Shown piece by piece: positions 33,401-41,593 of a stretch of 64,000 nucleotides of DNA (within the stretch, counting starts at the first letter, position 1; the number at the start of each line of letters is the position of its first letter). This stretch comes from Acidobacteriota bacterium (GTDB lineage Bacteria; Acidobacteriota; Holophagae; Acanthopleuribacterales; Acanthopleuribacteraceae), in NCBI GenBank assembly GCA_020637335.1, contig JACJWC010000009.1, forward strand, positions 62,001-126,000, given 5' to 3'. The translations under genes and the position numbers were made by a program. The notes under the pieces are model-generated. The model saw only the letters and a program-made list of their open reading frames with translations. It did not search any database and was not told the origin of the DNA.

Positions 33401-34807
33401 TTATTTTCCGCCCGACAATTGCCGAATGCGGTCTTCGTATTGTTTGCGCATTTGGAAAACCTTTTTTTCGTATTGGTCGCGCATCTTTTCCCGGTCCGAC
33501 ATGAGCTGTTCGCGCTCTTTAATTAATTTATCAATTTGGGTGAATGCGTTTTCCAATCGGCTCTCATGCTCGCGCAATTCGCCTTGCATCTCGTAGATCC
33601 GCGCTTCGCGGGAATCCACCTCGAATTTAAACTTGTCCTGCAACTCGGTATAGAGCCGCTTGGACTCCAGGAGCTCTTCGATTTTGGAGTAATCCGAGTA
33701 ACTGTCAGCCATTTGCTTTCCTCCGAATGTGTCTGAACCAAAAAAGATTTTTCTCAGGTGCAGGTCGAGGTCTTCCGGTTCCGGTGAAACAGAAAGGGCG
33801 ACCTCGCGTGTAATTTGGTTGTTAACGACCAGGGCCGTCAAGGATTGATTCATGGTTTGCATGCTGTAGTAGTTGACCGATTTCGACATCTCTTCGGAGA
33901 TTTCGGAAATGCGGTTCTCTTCAATCATTTTGGAAATGACTGGCGAGTTGCGACAGATTTCAACACCCGCGACCATTCCGCTGCCATCCTTTTTGGGGAC
34001 CAGCTTCAAGGAACAAATCGCTTGCAGTATTTGAGCAAGCTGCATACGCACCTGTTTTTGCTGGTTTGCCGGAAAGGCGTCCAAAATGCGGTCAATCGAT
34101 TGGGGTGCACTGTTGGTATGCAGGGTCGAGAGCACCAAGTGGCCCGTTTCAGACGCGGTTATAGCCGTTTCAATGGTCGGTAAATCGCGCATTTCACCAA
34201 CCATTATGATATCTGGATCTTGGCGCAGAGAGTTGCGCAGCGCCTGCTGAAAAGTGGGCGTGTCCATGCCCACTTCGCGTTGGGTGATGGCCGATTTTTC
34301 ATCGCGAAACAGAAATTCGATGGGATCTTCAATGGTGATGATGTGCACTGAACGGGTTTCATTAATTTCGCGGATGACCGCAGCCAAGGTCGAAGATTTG
34401 CCGCTACCCGTGGGACCCGTAATTAACACCAAGCCCTGATTGAGTTTGGAAAAGGTTTTGAGGATAGGCGGCAAGCCCCAATCGTCAATGCGGGGAATCA
34501 TAATGGGGATCCGTCGAAAAACAGCACCATAGGTTCCGCGTTGAACAAAAATGTTGACCCGGAACCGGCTAACCCCGGCCACCGAATAACCAATATCAAC
34601 GGATTGCTGGGTTTCCAGTTCTTTGATGTGGCGTTCTTTTAATAGCGATCGAATGGTTTCTTCAATATTTTCCGGCTGAAGGACGTCGAACTTTAAGGGT
34701 CGAAGGGCGCCATCTTTGCGCAGAAGGGGCGGTCGCATCGGTTTGAGATGAAGGTCCGAGGCTTTCATTTCCACCATGATTTTGAGCAACTCGTCGATCT
34801 TGATCAT
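33401..34807 (-). CDS. PilT-family twitching ATPase with C-terminal coiled coil
   Basis: Residues 1 to about 350 form a retraction ATPase of type IV pili. Walker A is GPTGSGKSST, the Asp box lies in TIEDPIEFLF, Walker B is IIMVGEMRD, and the His box TGHLVLSTLHTNS is typical of PilT. Unlike normal PilT, about 110 residues follow from about 360 to 468. They are highly charged and heptad-like (LRKIFF..., then EELLESKRLYTELQDKF and DKLIKEREQLMSDREKM), predicting a long coiled coil. The tail could tether the motor or oligomerise it. The gene has its own promoter upstream. A TPR gene follows. Confidence 0.85.
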   Translation of the reverse strand: MIKIDELLKIMVEMKASDLHLKPMRPPLLRKDGALRPLKFDVLQPENIEETIRSLLKERHIKELETQQSVDIGYSVAGVSRFRVNIFVQRGTYGAVFRRIPIMIPRIDDWGLPPILKTFSKLNQGLVLITGPTGSGKSSTLAAVIREINETRSVHIITIEDPIEFLFRDEKSAITQREVGMDTPTFQQALRNSLRQDPDIIMVGEMRDLPTIETAITASETGHLVLSTLHTNSAPQSIDRILDAFPANQQKQVRMQLAQILQAICSLKLVPKKDGSGMVAGVEICRNSPVISKMIEENRISEISEEMSKSVNYYSMQTMNQSLTALVVNNQITREVALSVSPEPEDLDLHLRKIFFGSDTFGGKQMADSYSDYSKIEELLESKRLYTELQDKFKFEVDSREARIYEMQGELREHESRLENAFTQIDKLIKEREQLMSDREKMRDQYEKKVFQMRKQYEDRIRQLSGGK

Positions 34808-34852
34808 GTCGCCCCTCCATTCAAATAACTGATTTTTGTACTGTTACCATCC

Positions 34853-34881
34853 ATTAAACCCCATGAATTTCAACGGTTCAA
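34853..34881 (-). promoter_or_regulatory. Promoter of the pilT-like gene
   Basis: On the minus strand TTGAAC (34881-34876) and TTTAAT (34858-34853) are spaced by 17 bases, about 50 bases before the gene start. A GGAGGGG ribosome site is close to the ATG. Confidence 0.5.
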
Positions 34882-34927
34882 CTGCAAGCTGAGACCCGGC
34901 AAACGTGAGCATCGCGGATTTTCTGGA

Positions 34928-36685
34928 TTAAGGACCCTTCAACATTACCTCAACGGTACGACCAGCGCGATCCTTAACTTGCACGAGAAGCGGAAACGCC
35001 TGTTCAAGTGCCAGCACAATGGCATCGCGGTCTGCATCATAACTGAACGGGACCGGCTGTCCTTTGCTTGTAACGGAAAGGGCTTTCGCATCGATACCAC
35101 TGCCTTGGTCCTTAACCGGAATCATCCGCCGCTTCCCGGCAAAATAGTGGTGAATGTAGGGTTTTCCAACCACAGGATCGCTTAAATCCGCAGCTAAAAC
35201 CAAAGGCGCCAGGTAATCCACATCCACGCCACTGGGCGAGGCGGGATCGCCCCAATAGACCCATTTTTGACGATTTTCAGCCCACACATATAACCCCACG
35301 TACTTTTCAGAGCTGCGGGCGGAAATCTGCATGCCTGAAACCAAAAATCCATCCCAGCCGAATCGTAGAACAGGTGAGACAAAAACAAGAATGTCAGATT
35401 GGATTTTGGGGTCCGGCGGTTGAAGCAAAGCCGCGACGGTTGCCGGAAAGTCTTGGGTTTGACGCAACAGGAATGGCCCTAAAGTACGGATTCCAGCTGA
35501 ACGAAGGGCAAAAACCTGCCAAACAGCAGTATCGCCCGCCTGGGTCCAGCGCAACTCTCCCTCTTGAACGGGAAGACCAAACGGCGTCTGGGCCTGTAAA
35601 CCCAAAGCCTGCGCAGGAGATCGCAAAGTCCCATCGGCTTGGGCCAGACCAAAGATGTGGTCCAGCCAGGGGAGCAAACCGAGACTGCCGGGTTGGACAG
35701 CAGAAAGTCTGGGCAGGTTTTGGCTCAAGCTGGGCTCCACCTCAGCCCGGAACGCGAGACGCCAGCTATCGCTTCGCCCAAAGGCATCCTCTGCGCTAAT
35801 GATCCATTCGCCGGGTGACTGAATGGACGCGAGCAAACGTTGGTCAGGTAAAGGGCTATCGCCACAAACGGAATCGAAGCGGTAGACGTATTGGGTGGGG
35901 CCAAATCCGGAAAAAGCTTGATTAAAGACATGCCCGGCAGATTGGTAAACATCAAAGGAAATGCCTTTGGGTTTCCAATGAGCCAATTGCGGCCCCTGAA
36001 CCTGGACCTGAGCTGGTCCCAAACGGCTTCCGCGCGGCCCGAGTGTAGCCGCATTGACTTCAACCCCAATGGCGCCCACAAAACTAACTTCCTGCTCTCG
36101 ATCGATCCAAATGGGCCATGCACAGCCGTTAACCCGACTGGTGGGTGTGAGCGGCACCAGGCGTACAGAAAAGATGCGCGGCTGGCTGGAATAGGTTAAA
36201 CGGGGGAAGGGCAATGTACTGGGATTAACGGCCAGATTCTCGCCTCGGCGCACTTCAAAGTGGAAATGCGGTAGACCCGCCCCACTTTCGCCCGAAAACG
36301 CCAACGTTTCATCCGTTTGTACGGGCAGGTTCAAGGCCAACGTGCCAAAAAAAGAGTCGGGATCGTAACCTTTTTCCCGAATGGCTTGCTGAAGCCGGGG
36401 ACCGAATGCGGCCAAGTGGGCGTACACGCTGATGTAGCCATCCTTGTGCGCGATATAAACGGCTCGGCCATAACCATGGGCCTGGGCGCGAAGCCGGTAA
36501 ACGCTACCGCTTTGGGCCGCTTGGACGGTTTGTCCTTCAACGCCATTGGTGCTGAAATCTAAGCCCATATGGTAGTGGTCACCGCGAAATTCGCCAAAGG
36601 TAGCGGTCACCCCATATTGCGTGTCAATGGGCCATTGCCATGGTTCAGGATCCGAAATCCCGAAGAGTAATAAGTAAAGAATCAT
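34928..36685 (-). CDS. M23 family metallopeptidase with long C-terminal region
   Basis: The 585-residue protein has an N-terminal signal (MILYLLLFGI) and an M23 (LytM) domain in residues about 20-170. Zinc ligands are seen in HYHMGLDF and in HFHFEVR, matching HxxxD and HxH. It should cut peptidoglycan cross-links or act as a non-catalytic activator outside the membrane. The remaining about 400 residues are beta-rich and unassigned. The ATG at 36685 overlaps the CPBP gene stop as ATGA; the longer frame reported upstream lies inside that gene. It is the last gene of a kinase-protease-peptidase unit. Confidence 0.85.
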   Translation of the reverse strand: MILYLLLFGISDPEPWQWPIDTQYGVTATFGEFRGDHYHMGLDFSTNGVEGQTVQAAQSGSVYRLRAQAHGYGRAVYIAHKDGYISVYAHLAAFGPRLQQAIREKGYDPDSFFGTLALNLPVQTDETLAFSGESGAGLPHFHFEVRRGENLAVNPSTLPFPRLTYSSQPRIFSVRLVPLTPTSRVNGCAWPIWIDREQEVSFVGAIGVEVNAATLGPRGSRLGPAQVQVQGPQLAHWKPKGISFDVYQSAGHVFNQAFSGFGPTQYVYRFDSVCGDSPLPDQRLLASIQSPGEWIISAEDAFGRSDSWRLAFRAEVEPSLSQNLPRLSAVQPGSLGLLPWLDHIFGLAQADGTLRSPAQALGLQAQTPFGLPVQEGELRWTQAGDTAVWQVFALRSAGIRTLGPFLLRQTQDFPATVAALLQPPDPKIQSDILVFVSPVLRFGWDGFLVSGMQISARSSEKYVGLYVWAENRQKWVYWGDPASPSGVDVDYLAPLVLAADLSDPVVGKPYIHHYFAGKRRMIPVKDQGSGIDAKALSVTSKGQPVPFSYDADRDAIVLALEQAFPLLVQVKDRAGRTVEVMLKGP

Positions 36686-37314
36686 GCAAATAATCCCTTG
36701 TTCATGCCTAGCAGTAGGCAACTGTTCCAAATTAAATGGATCAGCCAGGTCGGCCACCAAGTTTGTAAGCGCAAAGCGATCCAACCCAGGATAAGCGCCA
36801 TGCCAAAAGCGTGCAGCGGGTAAGAGAGGTGAAGAATACCGAACAGCAGCGATGTGCCCACGATGGCGCGCCAAGCCGAACGAGACTCTGCCCACTGATG
36901 CAATAAAACGCCGCGAAACAACCACTCTTCAAACAGAGGCGCCAGACCGCAACTGAGCAACCCAAAAAGCAGCGGCGATGCTTGGTACTGCGCGAGGAGC
37001 ACCGCGCTACTTGTCCGAAACTGAGGAATGGGCAGCAACGACCCTAACCATTCAAAAAAAACAAAGATGCCCAATAAGCCGACGAGACCGAGCCCAACGA
37101 AGCCCCACTCAGCCAAAGCAAAGTATCGCCAAAATGGATAGGCCTGCTGACGCCAATGGGGCACAAACACGGCCAGTACAAAGCAGGCGTAGAAAAGGTA
37201 CAGTCCCTGGGTTGGGTCAACGGTCCAGCCAATTACCTGCGCTACAACAAAACTCAGCACCACCCACAAAACCAATCGGATCGGATGGGAGATAGGTTTT
37301 GCGCTACTAACCAC
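36682..37314 (-). CDS. CPBP family intramembrane metalloprotease
   Basis: A 210-residue membrane protein with about six helices. The three CPBP motifs are EEWLFRGVLL (EExxxR), FGILHLSYPLHAF (FxxxH) and HLIWNSCLL (HxxxN). The family includes CAAX proteases and bacteriocin-immunity proteases. It overlaps the Ser/Thr kinase upstream by 8 bases and the M23 gene downstream by 4. Confidence 0.85.
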   Translation of the reverse strand: MVSSAKPISHPIRLVLWVVLSFVVAQVIGWTVDPTQGLYLFYACFVLAVFVPHWRQQAYPFWRYFALAEWGFVGLGLVGLLGIFVFFEWLGSLLPIPQFRTSSAVLLAQYQASPLLFGLLSCGLAPLFEEWLFRGVLLHQWAESRSAWRAIVGTSLLFGILHLSYPLHAFGMALILGWIALRLQTWWPTWLIHLIWNSCLLLGMNKGLFA

Positions 37315-38158
37315 TGAGTGCGTTAAAAGCCTGCAAGAGGTCTGAGGCGTCCGCGAAGCGTTTGGTGCGGTCTTTTTGCAGGCAACGTTCGACTAGGGCA
37401 GAGAGTTTGCGAGACGTATCAGTGCGAACCAATTCAACACTGATGGGATCATCCCGCAGAATTCGCTGCATGGTTGCAAATGGCGATTTGGCGTGAAAGG
37501 GATTTTTGCCCGACAACATTTCGTACATGATGATGCCCAATGAAAACACATCGGTCCGCGTATCCAGCAAAAGGCCATCCGCTTGCTCAGGCGACATGTA
37601 ACGGGCGCTGCCCAAAACCATACCCGTCATGGTTTTGAATCCCTCATTTTCTTTGGAATCGTCATCCAAAAACTTAACCAGCCCAAAATCGAGAATTTTG
37701 GGCTGGCCCTGTTTGTCAATTTTTAAGTTTTCTGGCTTAAGGTCACGGTGGACAAGCCCAAGCGAATGCGCATAGGCCATTCCTTCCAAAATGGGCGGCA
37801 GAATTTCAAAAAACCGTTCAAGCGGCAATCCGTTTGGATGGGATTCGATCAATTCGCGAAAGCACTGGCCCTCGATGTACTCGATGGCAAAATAGTGACA
37901 CTGGTGATATTCGCCCATATGGTATAGCTTGGCGATTGAAGGGTGGTCCAGAAGCACCGCCGCCTGACTTTCGCGCAGGAACCGCGCTTTTTTCTCTTCG
38001 CTAAAAAGCAGGTCATTGGCGAGGACCTTTAAAGCCACAACCCGATTCCCGCTCGGATCAAAGGCGCGATACACGACGCCGGTGTTCCCGCCACCTAAAC
38101 GCTCTAATACCTTGAATCCGGCAAAACTGGTCCCGATCAAACGTTTATCCCCAGCCAA
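37307..38158 (-). CDS. Serine/threonine protein kinase (PknB-type)
   Basis: The 283-residue kinase has all catalytic elements: glycine loop GGGNTGVVYRA, ATP lysine K44 in VALKVL, catalytic H137-R138-D139 in HRDLKPEN, and D157 in LDFGLVK, followed by SARYMSPEQ. Unlike many bacterial homologues it has no membrane segment or extracellular domain. Its short C-terminus ends right after the kinase fold. It is soluble and co-transcribed with the CPBP protease and M23 gene, suggesting phospho-control of envelope processes (inference). Confidence 0.93.
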   Translation of the reverse strand: MAGDKRLIGTSFAGFKVLERLGGGNTGVVYRAFDPSGNRVVALKVLANDLLFSEEKKARFLRESQAAVLLDHPSIAKLYHMGEYHQCHYFAIEYIEGQCFRELIESHPNGLPLERFFEILPPILEGMAYAHSLGLVHRDLKPENLKIDKQGQPKILDFGLVKFLDDDSKENEGFKTMTGMVLGSARYMSPEQADGLLLDTRTDVFSLGIIMYEMLSGKNPFHAKSPFATMQRILRDDPISVELVRTDTSRKLSALVERCLQKDRTKRFADASDLLQAFNALSG

Positions 38159-38249
38159 TTAATGTGACAAAGCGCAGAGGTGCGAGTCCATCCAAGGATA
38201 GCATCGCTCCTCCGCGCTCTCAAGCCGCTTGATCAGATCGGGAATCAGA

Positions 38250-39755
38250 TCAGGGAATAATGATGTTGCGTTCGTTGATCAGGGTACCCAAAGCCTTGAG
38301 GTAACTGGCCAGTGCTTTGCGATACGCGATTCGCGAAGCGATTTCTGCGCTTCGCGCTTGGGCCAGTTCATCCTGCACCTGGGAGACATTGAAGTTGGTG
38401 GTTAACCCATTTTGGAACTTTTGGATTTCGGCTTTCAGGTTTTCCTCGCGGAACTTGCGCGCTTTTTCGTTGGCAACGATGGATTTAGCGCCCGATTCCA
38501 ACTCGCGCAAGGCGCTGCGCACTTCTTCCAAAATGTTGAGCCGCAGTTGAGCATCTTCGACTTCGCGTTGTTTGAGTGCGACTTCGGCACGTGCCAAGTT
38601 TAATTTGGCGGCTTTGTTGAACGGAGTCCAAACCAAGTTGAGGGCAACGTTGTAACCGGGCAAGTCGCGATCGGTGATTTGGGTGTAGGCATCGCTAAGT
38701 GAACTGCCTTCAATAACTTCACCCGCCATGTTGAACTTAGGGTTGGACGTCCCGCGCCAACTGTAACCACCACTTAAGTTGAGTTCGGGTAACAGATTGT
38801 TTTTCTGGTAGCGGTACTCCAGATTGGCATTGTCATTTTGAATATCACTGCGCCGCATTTCCGCGCGGTTGCGCAGGGCTTTATCCAAGGCTTCCTGCAA
38901 GCCGGGCTGTTGCAATTCGAATTCGGGTTCATCCACCGGTTGAATGGATTGGGACCAAGAGGCAGGCGGAAGGTTGAGAATTTTTTTCAGGCGATCCTCA
39001 GCGGCCTTGACCCGGTTTTCAGCGACCACAATATCGGCCTCACGACTAGCCACCGTGGCTTCAGCGGAAACCAGTTCGATGGGGGCCAAGGTGCCTACTT
39101 CGATTTTCACCTTGTTTTGGTCGTAAAGTTGTTGGGCCAATTTCAGGCTGTTTTCTTTAACTTTTAAGTCGTCAATTGCTTGGACCAGATCCCAGTATGC
39201 ATTTTCCGTATCGACCAGCACCTGAGCCATGCGCACTTCCAGATCCAACTTAGAAATCTGCAAATTGCCCTTGGCAACGTATTCATCTTTACGCGGCACG
39301 CCGGGGTCGAACCCAAATCCTTTGAGCAGTTTCTGTTCAAAACCCAAAGTTAGATTGGAGGAGTAACTTTCACCAAAGGAGGTAGCGGAAGTGCTGTCGT
39401 CCCGACCGTTGGTCAAACGTACGCTATAGCCCAAACCAAAGTCCTCCGATTTTCGGAAGGTCAGGTTCAGGTCGTCTGATTTATTGGTAAAGGTTTTGTC
39501 GGCATCGCCCTCAAAAATATTGCTCGGACGTGCATCAAACTCAGAATGAGAGGTTTCAACGCTGACCGAAGGTTCATAACCGGCCCGAGTCAAATCAAGC
39601 GAAATCGATCGGGAATCCACATTGATTTTTTCAAGTTTCACATCGAGGTTGTTTTCAACCGCCGCCTGGAGCGCTTCTTTCAAACTCAATTTTTTGGCGT
39701 CCTGGCCCAAAACAGCCAAGCCTATGACGCACAAAAAGATCCCTTTTAATTTCAT
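38250..39755 (-). CDS. TolC-family outer membrane channel protein
   Basis: The 501-residue protein starts MKLKGIFLCVIGLAVLGQ, a signal peptide, then LSLKEALQAAVENNLDV, the usual entry of the outer-membrane efflux fold. It shows the two-repeat helical hairpin pattern, with the internal repeat near residue 290. Such proteins form the outer-membrane exit of tripartite exporters. No adaptor or inner-membrane pump lies beside it. GAGGG four bases before the ATG at 39755 supports this start over an upstream one. Confidence 0.85.
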   Translation of the reverse strand: MKLKGIFLCVIGLAVLGQDAKKLSLKEALQAAVENNLDVKLEKINVDSRSISLDLTRAGYEPSVSVETSHSEFDARPSNIFEGDADKTFTNKSDDLNLTFRKSEDFGLGYSVRLTNGRDDSTSATSFGESYSSNLTLGFEQKLLKGFGFDPGVPRKDEYVAKGNLQISKLDLEVRMAQVLVDTENAYWDLVQAIDDLKVKENSLKLAQQLYDQNKVKIEVGTLAPIELVSAEATVASREADIVVAENRVKAAEDRLKKILNLPPASWSQSIQPVDEPEFELQQPGLQEALDKALRNRAEMRRSDIQNDNANLEYRYQKNNLLPELNLSGGYSWRGTSNPKFNMAGEVIEGSSLSDAYTQITDRDLPGYNVALNLVWTPFNKAAKLNLARAEVALKQREVEDAQLRLNILEEVRSALRELESGAKSIVANEKARKFREENLKAEIQKFQNGLTTNFNVSQVQDELAQARSAEIASRIAYRKALASYLKALGTLINERNIIIP

Positions 39756-39854
39756 GATTCCCTCACCTTCAGGTTGCAAATGAAAAAAATTAGCCAAACG
39801 GCTTATCGCACTGAGCATGATACGTAGCTGCTTCCGTTTGGTTTACTTAATTAA

Positions 39855-39888
39855 AACAAAAGAGGGGGCGTTTGCCCCCTCTTGAATT
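39855..39888 (-). terminator. Rho-independent terminator after the DegT gene
   Basis: A perfect stem AAGAGGGGGC...GCCCCCTCTT with a four-base loop is followed on the minus strand by a T-rich run. It lies right after the aminotransferase stop and before the TolC gene, separating the two. Confidence 0.9.
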
Positions 39889-39892
39889 TAAA

Positions 39893-41548
39893 TCAATCGG
39901 CTTTTTCTTCTTTTTTGGCCGCTTTTTTAGGTGCAGCCTTCGCTTTGGTGGTTTTGGCTTTGGTGGTTTTCGCCTTGGTTGTCTTAGCTGGTTTTTTTTC
40001 CGCCTCGGCCTCGGGCTCAGCTTTCGCTTTTGGCGCGCTGGCCGCTACCTCTTTAGCCGCTTCCTTTTCTACGGGTTTGGGCTTGGTTGTTTTTCTGCGT
40101 GTCGTTTTGGCCTTTTTGGGCTTTTCACCTTCAGCAACAACGGGTGGTGCGACTGCGGCGGGTTTGCTTTCCTCTACAACCGGCGCTTTTTTTGCGGTGT
40201 CCGCAGCGTTATCGTGCTCTTGTTTTCCGCGACCTCTACCCTTGTAACGGCTGCGACCGCGATGCGGATGTTGTTCCGGCTCGGCTTTTTTCTCCGCTAC
40301 TTCAGAAACATTGGGGCGCGGCAGATGCGCACATTTTTCCGCAACAGCTCGAACGGCCTCAACAACCCGCTCCAGGTCCTTGATACTTAAGTCTGGGAAG
40401 ATAGGCAGGCTGATGCAATTTTGGTAGTACGCTTCTGCATTCGGGAAGTGGCTGGGATCCTGTTGGTGGAAAGGCATGCGATGGACCGGAATGTAATGGA
40501 CTTGAACACCGATATGGGCGGCGTGCATTTCCTTGAAAAAGGTGTCCCGATGCCCGGCCAAGCTGCCTTTGAGCTGGATCGGGAACAAATGGTACGCGTG
40601 CTCCACCCAGTCGGCACTTGGCGGAAGCGCAATATCGCTCAATTCAGCCAAATTCTTGCGGTAATAATCCGCAATCGTACGACGTCGCTCAACATGGCGC
40701 TCCAGACGTGCCAACTGGCTGCGACCCAGGGCTGCGTGCAATTCGCTCATGCGGTAGTTCAGTCCCAGAAATTGCTGTTCCTGGTAATAGGCCGGACGAT
40801 CGGCAATATTGCGGCGAATGCCATGGTGGCGGAACATTTTTAATTTTTGTGCCCATTCCGCATTTTGGGTCGTGACGGCTCCACCTTCCCCGGTGGTAAC
40901 CACCTTAGAGGGGTGAAATGAGAAACAAGTCAAATCGGCCTGATTGCCGATGTAGTGGCCGCGGTAGCGTCCACCTAATCCGTGGCAGGCATCATCCAAA
41001 AGAACCAAATTGTTCTCATCACAGATTTCGCGTAAAGCGCTGAGATCGGCAGCGTGGCCGGCAAAGTTATTGGAGAAAACCGCCCGCGTTTTAGGCGTCA
41101 TGGCCCGTTTCACTTCTTCGGGGCTAATCGTCAGGGAATCCGCGTCACAGTCAATCAAAACAGGCGTGGCTCCAACCAGCTTTACCATATTGGCGACCGC
41201 ACAGAAATTCAACGTGCTGGTAATGACCTCATCACCAGGACCGAGATCCAAACAGGACAGGGCTGCGTGAACGGCAGCAGTTCCAGATGAAAATGCGACG
41301 GCGTGGTAGCAGTGGGTCAATTTGGCCAGCAGCGACTCAAAGCGCTCCAGTTCCTCGCCGCCCGTGAGGGTGCCAGACAACAGCGCCTCAACGACGGCCT
41401 CAATGTCTTGCTTCGACATGGTGTGCCGGCTGTAAGGGATCATTTCTAAATTGGCTGGCAGGGGTTGGTTAACACTTTCCATGGGGCGACGATGACGTCC
41501 CCCAAAATTGCGATTGCGGGAAAAATTCTTTTTCCGATAGTGATTCAT
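39893..41548 (-). CDS. DegT/DnrJ-family aminotransferase with basic, disordered, histone-like tails
   Basis: Residues about 25-405 are a PLP sugar aminotransferase of the DegT/DnrJ/EryC1 family, like PseC. The lysine is in SFHPSKVVTTGEGGA, with FSSGTAAVHAAL and LLDDACHGLGG. The first 25 residues are rich in Arg, Asn and Gly. From about residue 410 a 140-residue tail begins with RGRSRYKGRGRGK, then becomes Lys/Ala/Pro-rich with a TKAKT repeat and ends KKAAKKEEKAD. Such tails are typical of nucleic-acid-binding proteins, not aminotransferases. The ATG at 41548 has AAGGA seven bases before it. It follows the AAA+ gene by 45 bases. Confidence 0.85.
   Translation of the reverse strand: MNHYRKKNFSRNRNFGGRHRRPMESVNQPLPANLEMIPYSRHTMSKQDIEAVVEALLSGTLTGGEELERFESLLAKLTHCYHAVAFSSGTAAVHAALSCLDLGPGDEVITSTLNFCAVANMVKLVGATPVLIDCDADSLTISPEEVKRAMTPKTRAVFSNNFAGHAADLSALREICDENNLVLLDDACHGLGGRYRGHYIGNQADLTCFSFHPSKVVTTGEGGAVTTQNAEWAQKLKMFRHHGIRRNIADRPAYYQEQQFLGLNYRMSELHAALGRSQLARLERHVERRRTIADYYRKNLAELSDIALPPSADWVEHAYHLFPIQLKGSLAGHRDTFFKEMHAAHIGVQVHYIPVHRMPFHQQDPSHFPNAEAYYQNCISLPIFPDLSIKDLERVVEAVRAVAEKCAHLPRPNVSEVAEKKAEPEQHPHRGRSRYKGRGRGKQEHDNAADTAKKAPVVEESKPAAVAPPVVAEGEKPKKAKTTRRKTTKPKPVEKEAAKEVAASAPKAKAEPEAEAEKKPAKTTKAKTTKAKTTKAKAAPKKAAKKEEKAD
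39942..39986. repeat. 15-base tandem repeat encoding the TKAKT motif
   Basis: Three 15-base units, GCTTTGGTGGTTTTG, GCTTTGGTGGTTTTC and a diverged GCCTTGGTTGTCTTA, lie in tandem on the plus strand within the aminotransferase tail. They encode the repeated TKAKT, and could change length by slippage. Confidence 0.8.
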
Positions 41549-41593
41549 ATGTGTATCCTTCATGAGATATAAAAAAAGGCGCGATCAAACGGA

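Noticed and set aside
36686..36925. 80-residue N-terminal extension of the M23 peptidase
   Set aside because: It overlaps the CPBP protease gene, and the ATG at 36685 gives a proper signal peptide.
39872..40390. Gly/Phe/Arg-rich open frame that looks like a low-complexity protein
   Set aside because: It is the antisense of the Lys/Ala-rich tail of the DegT protein.
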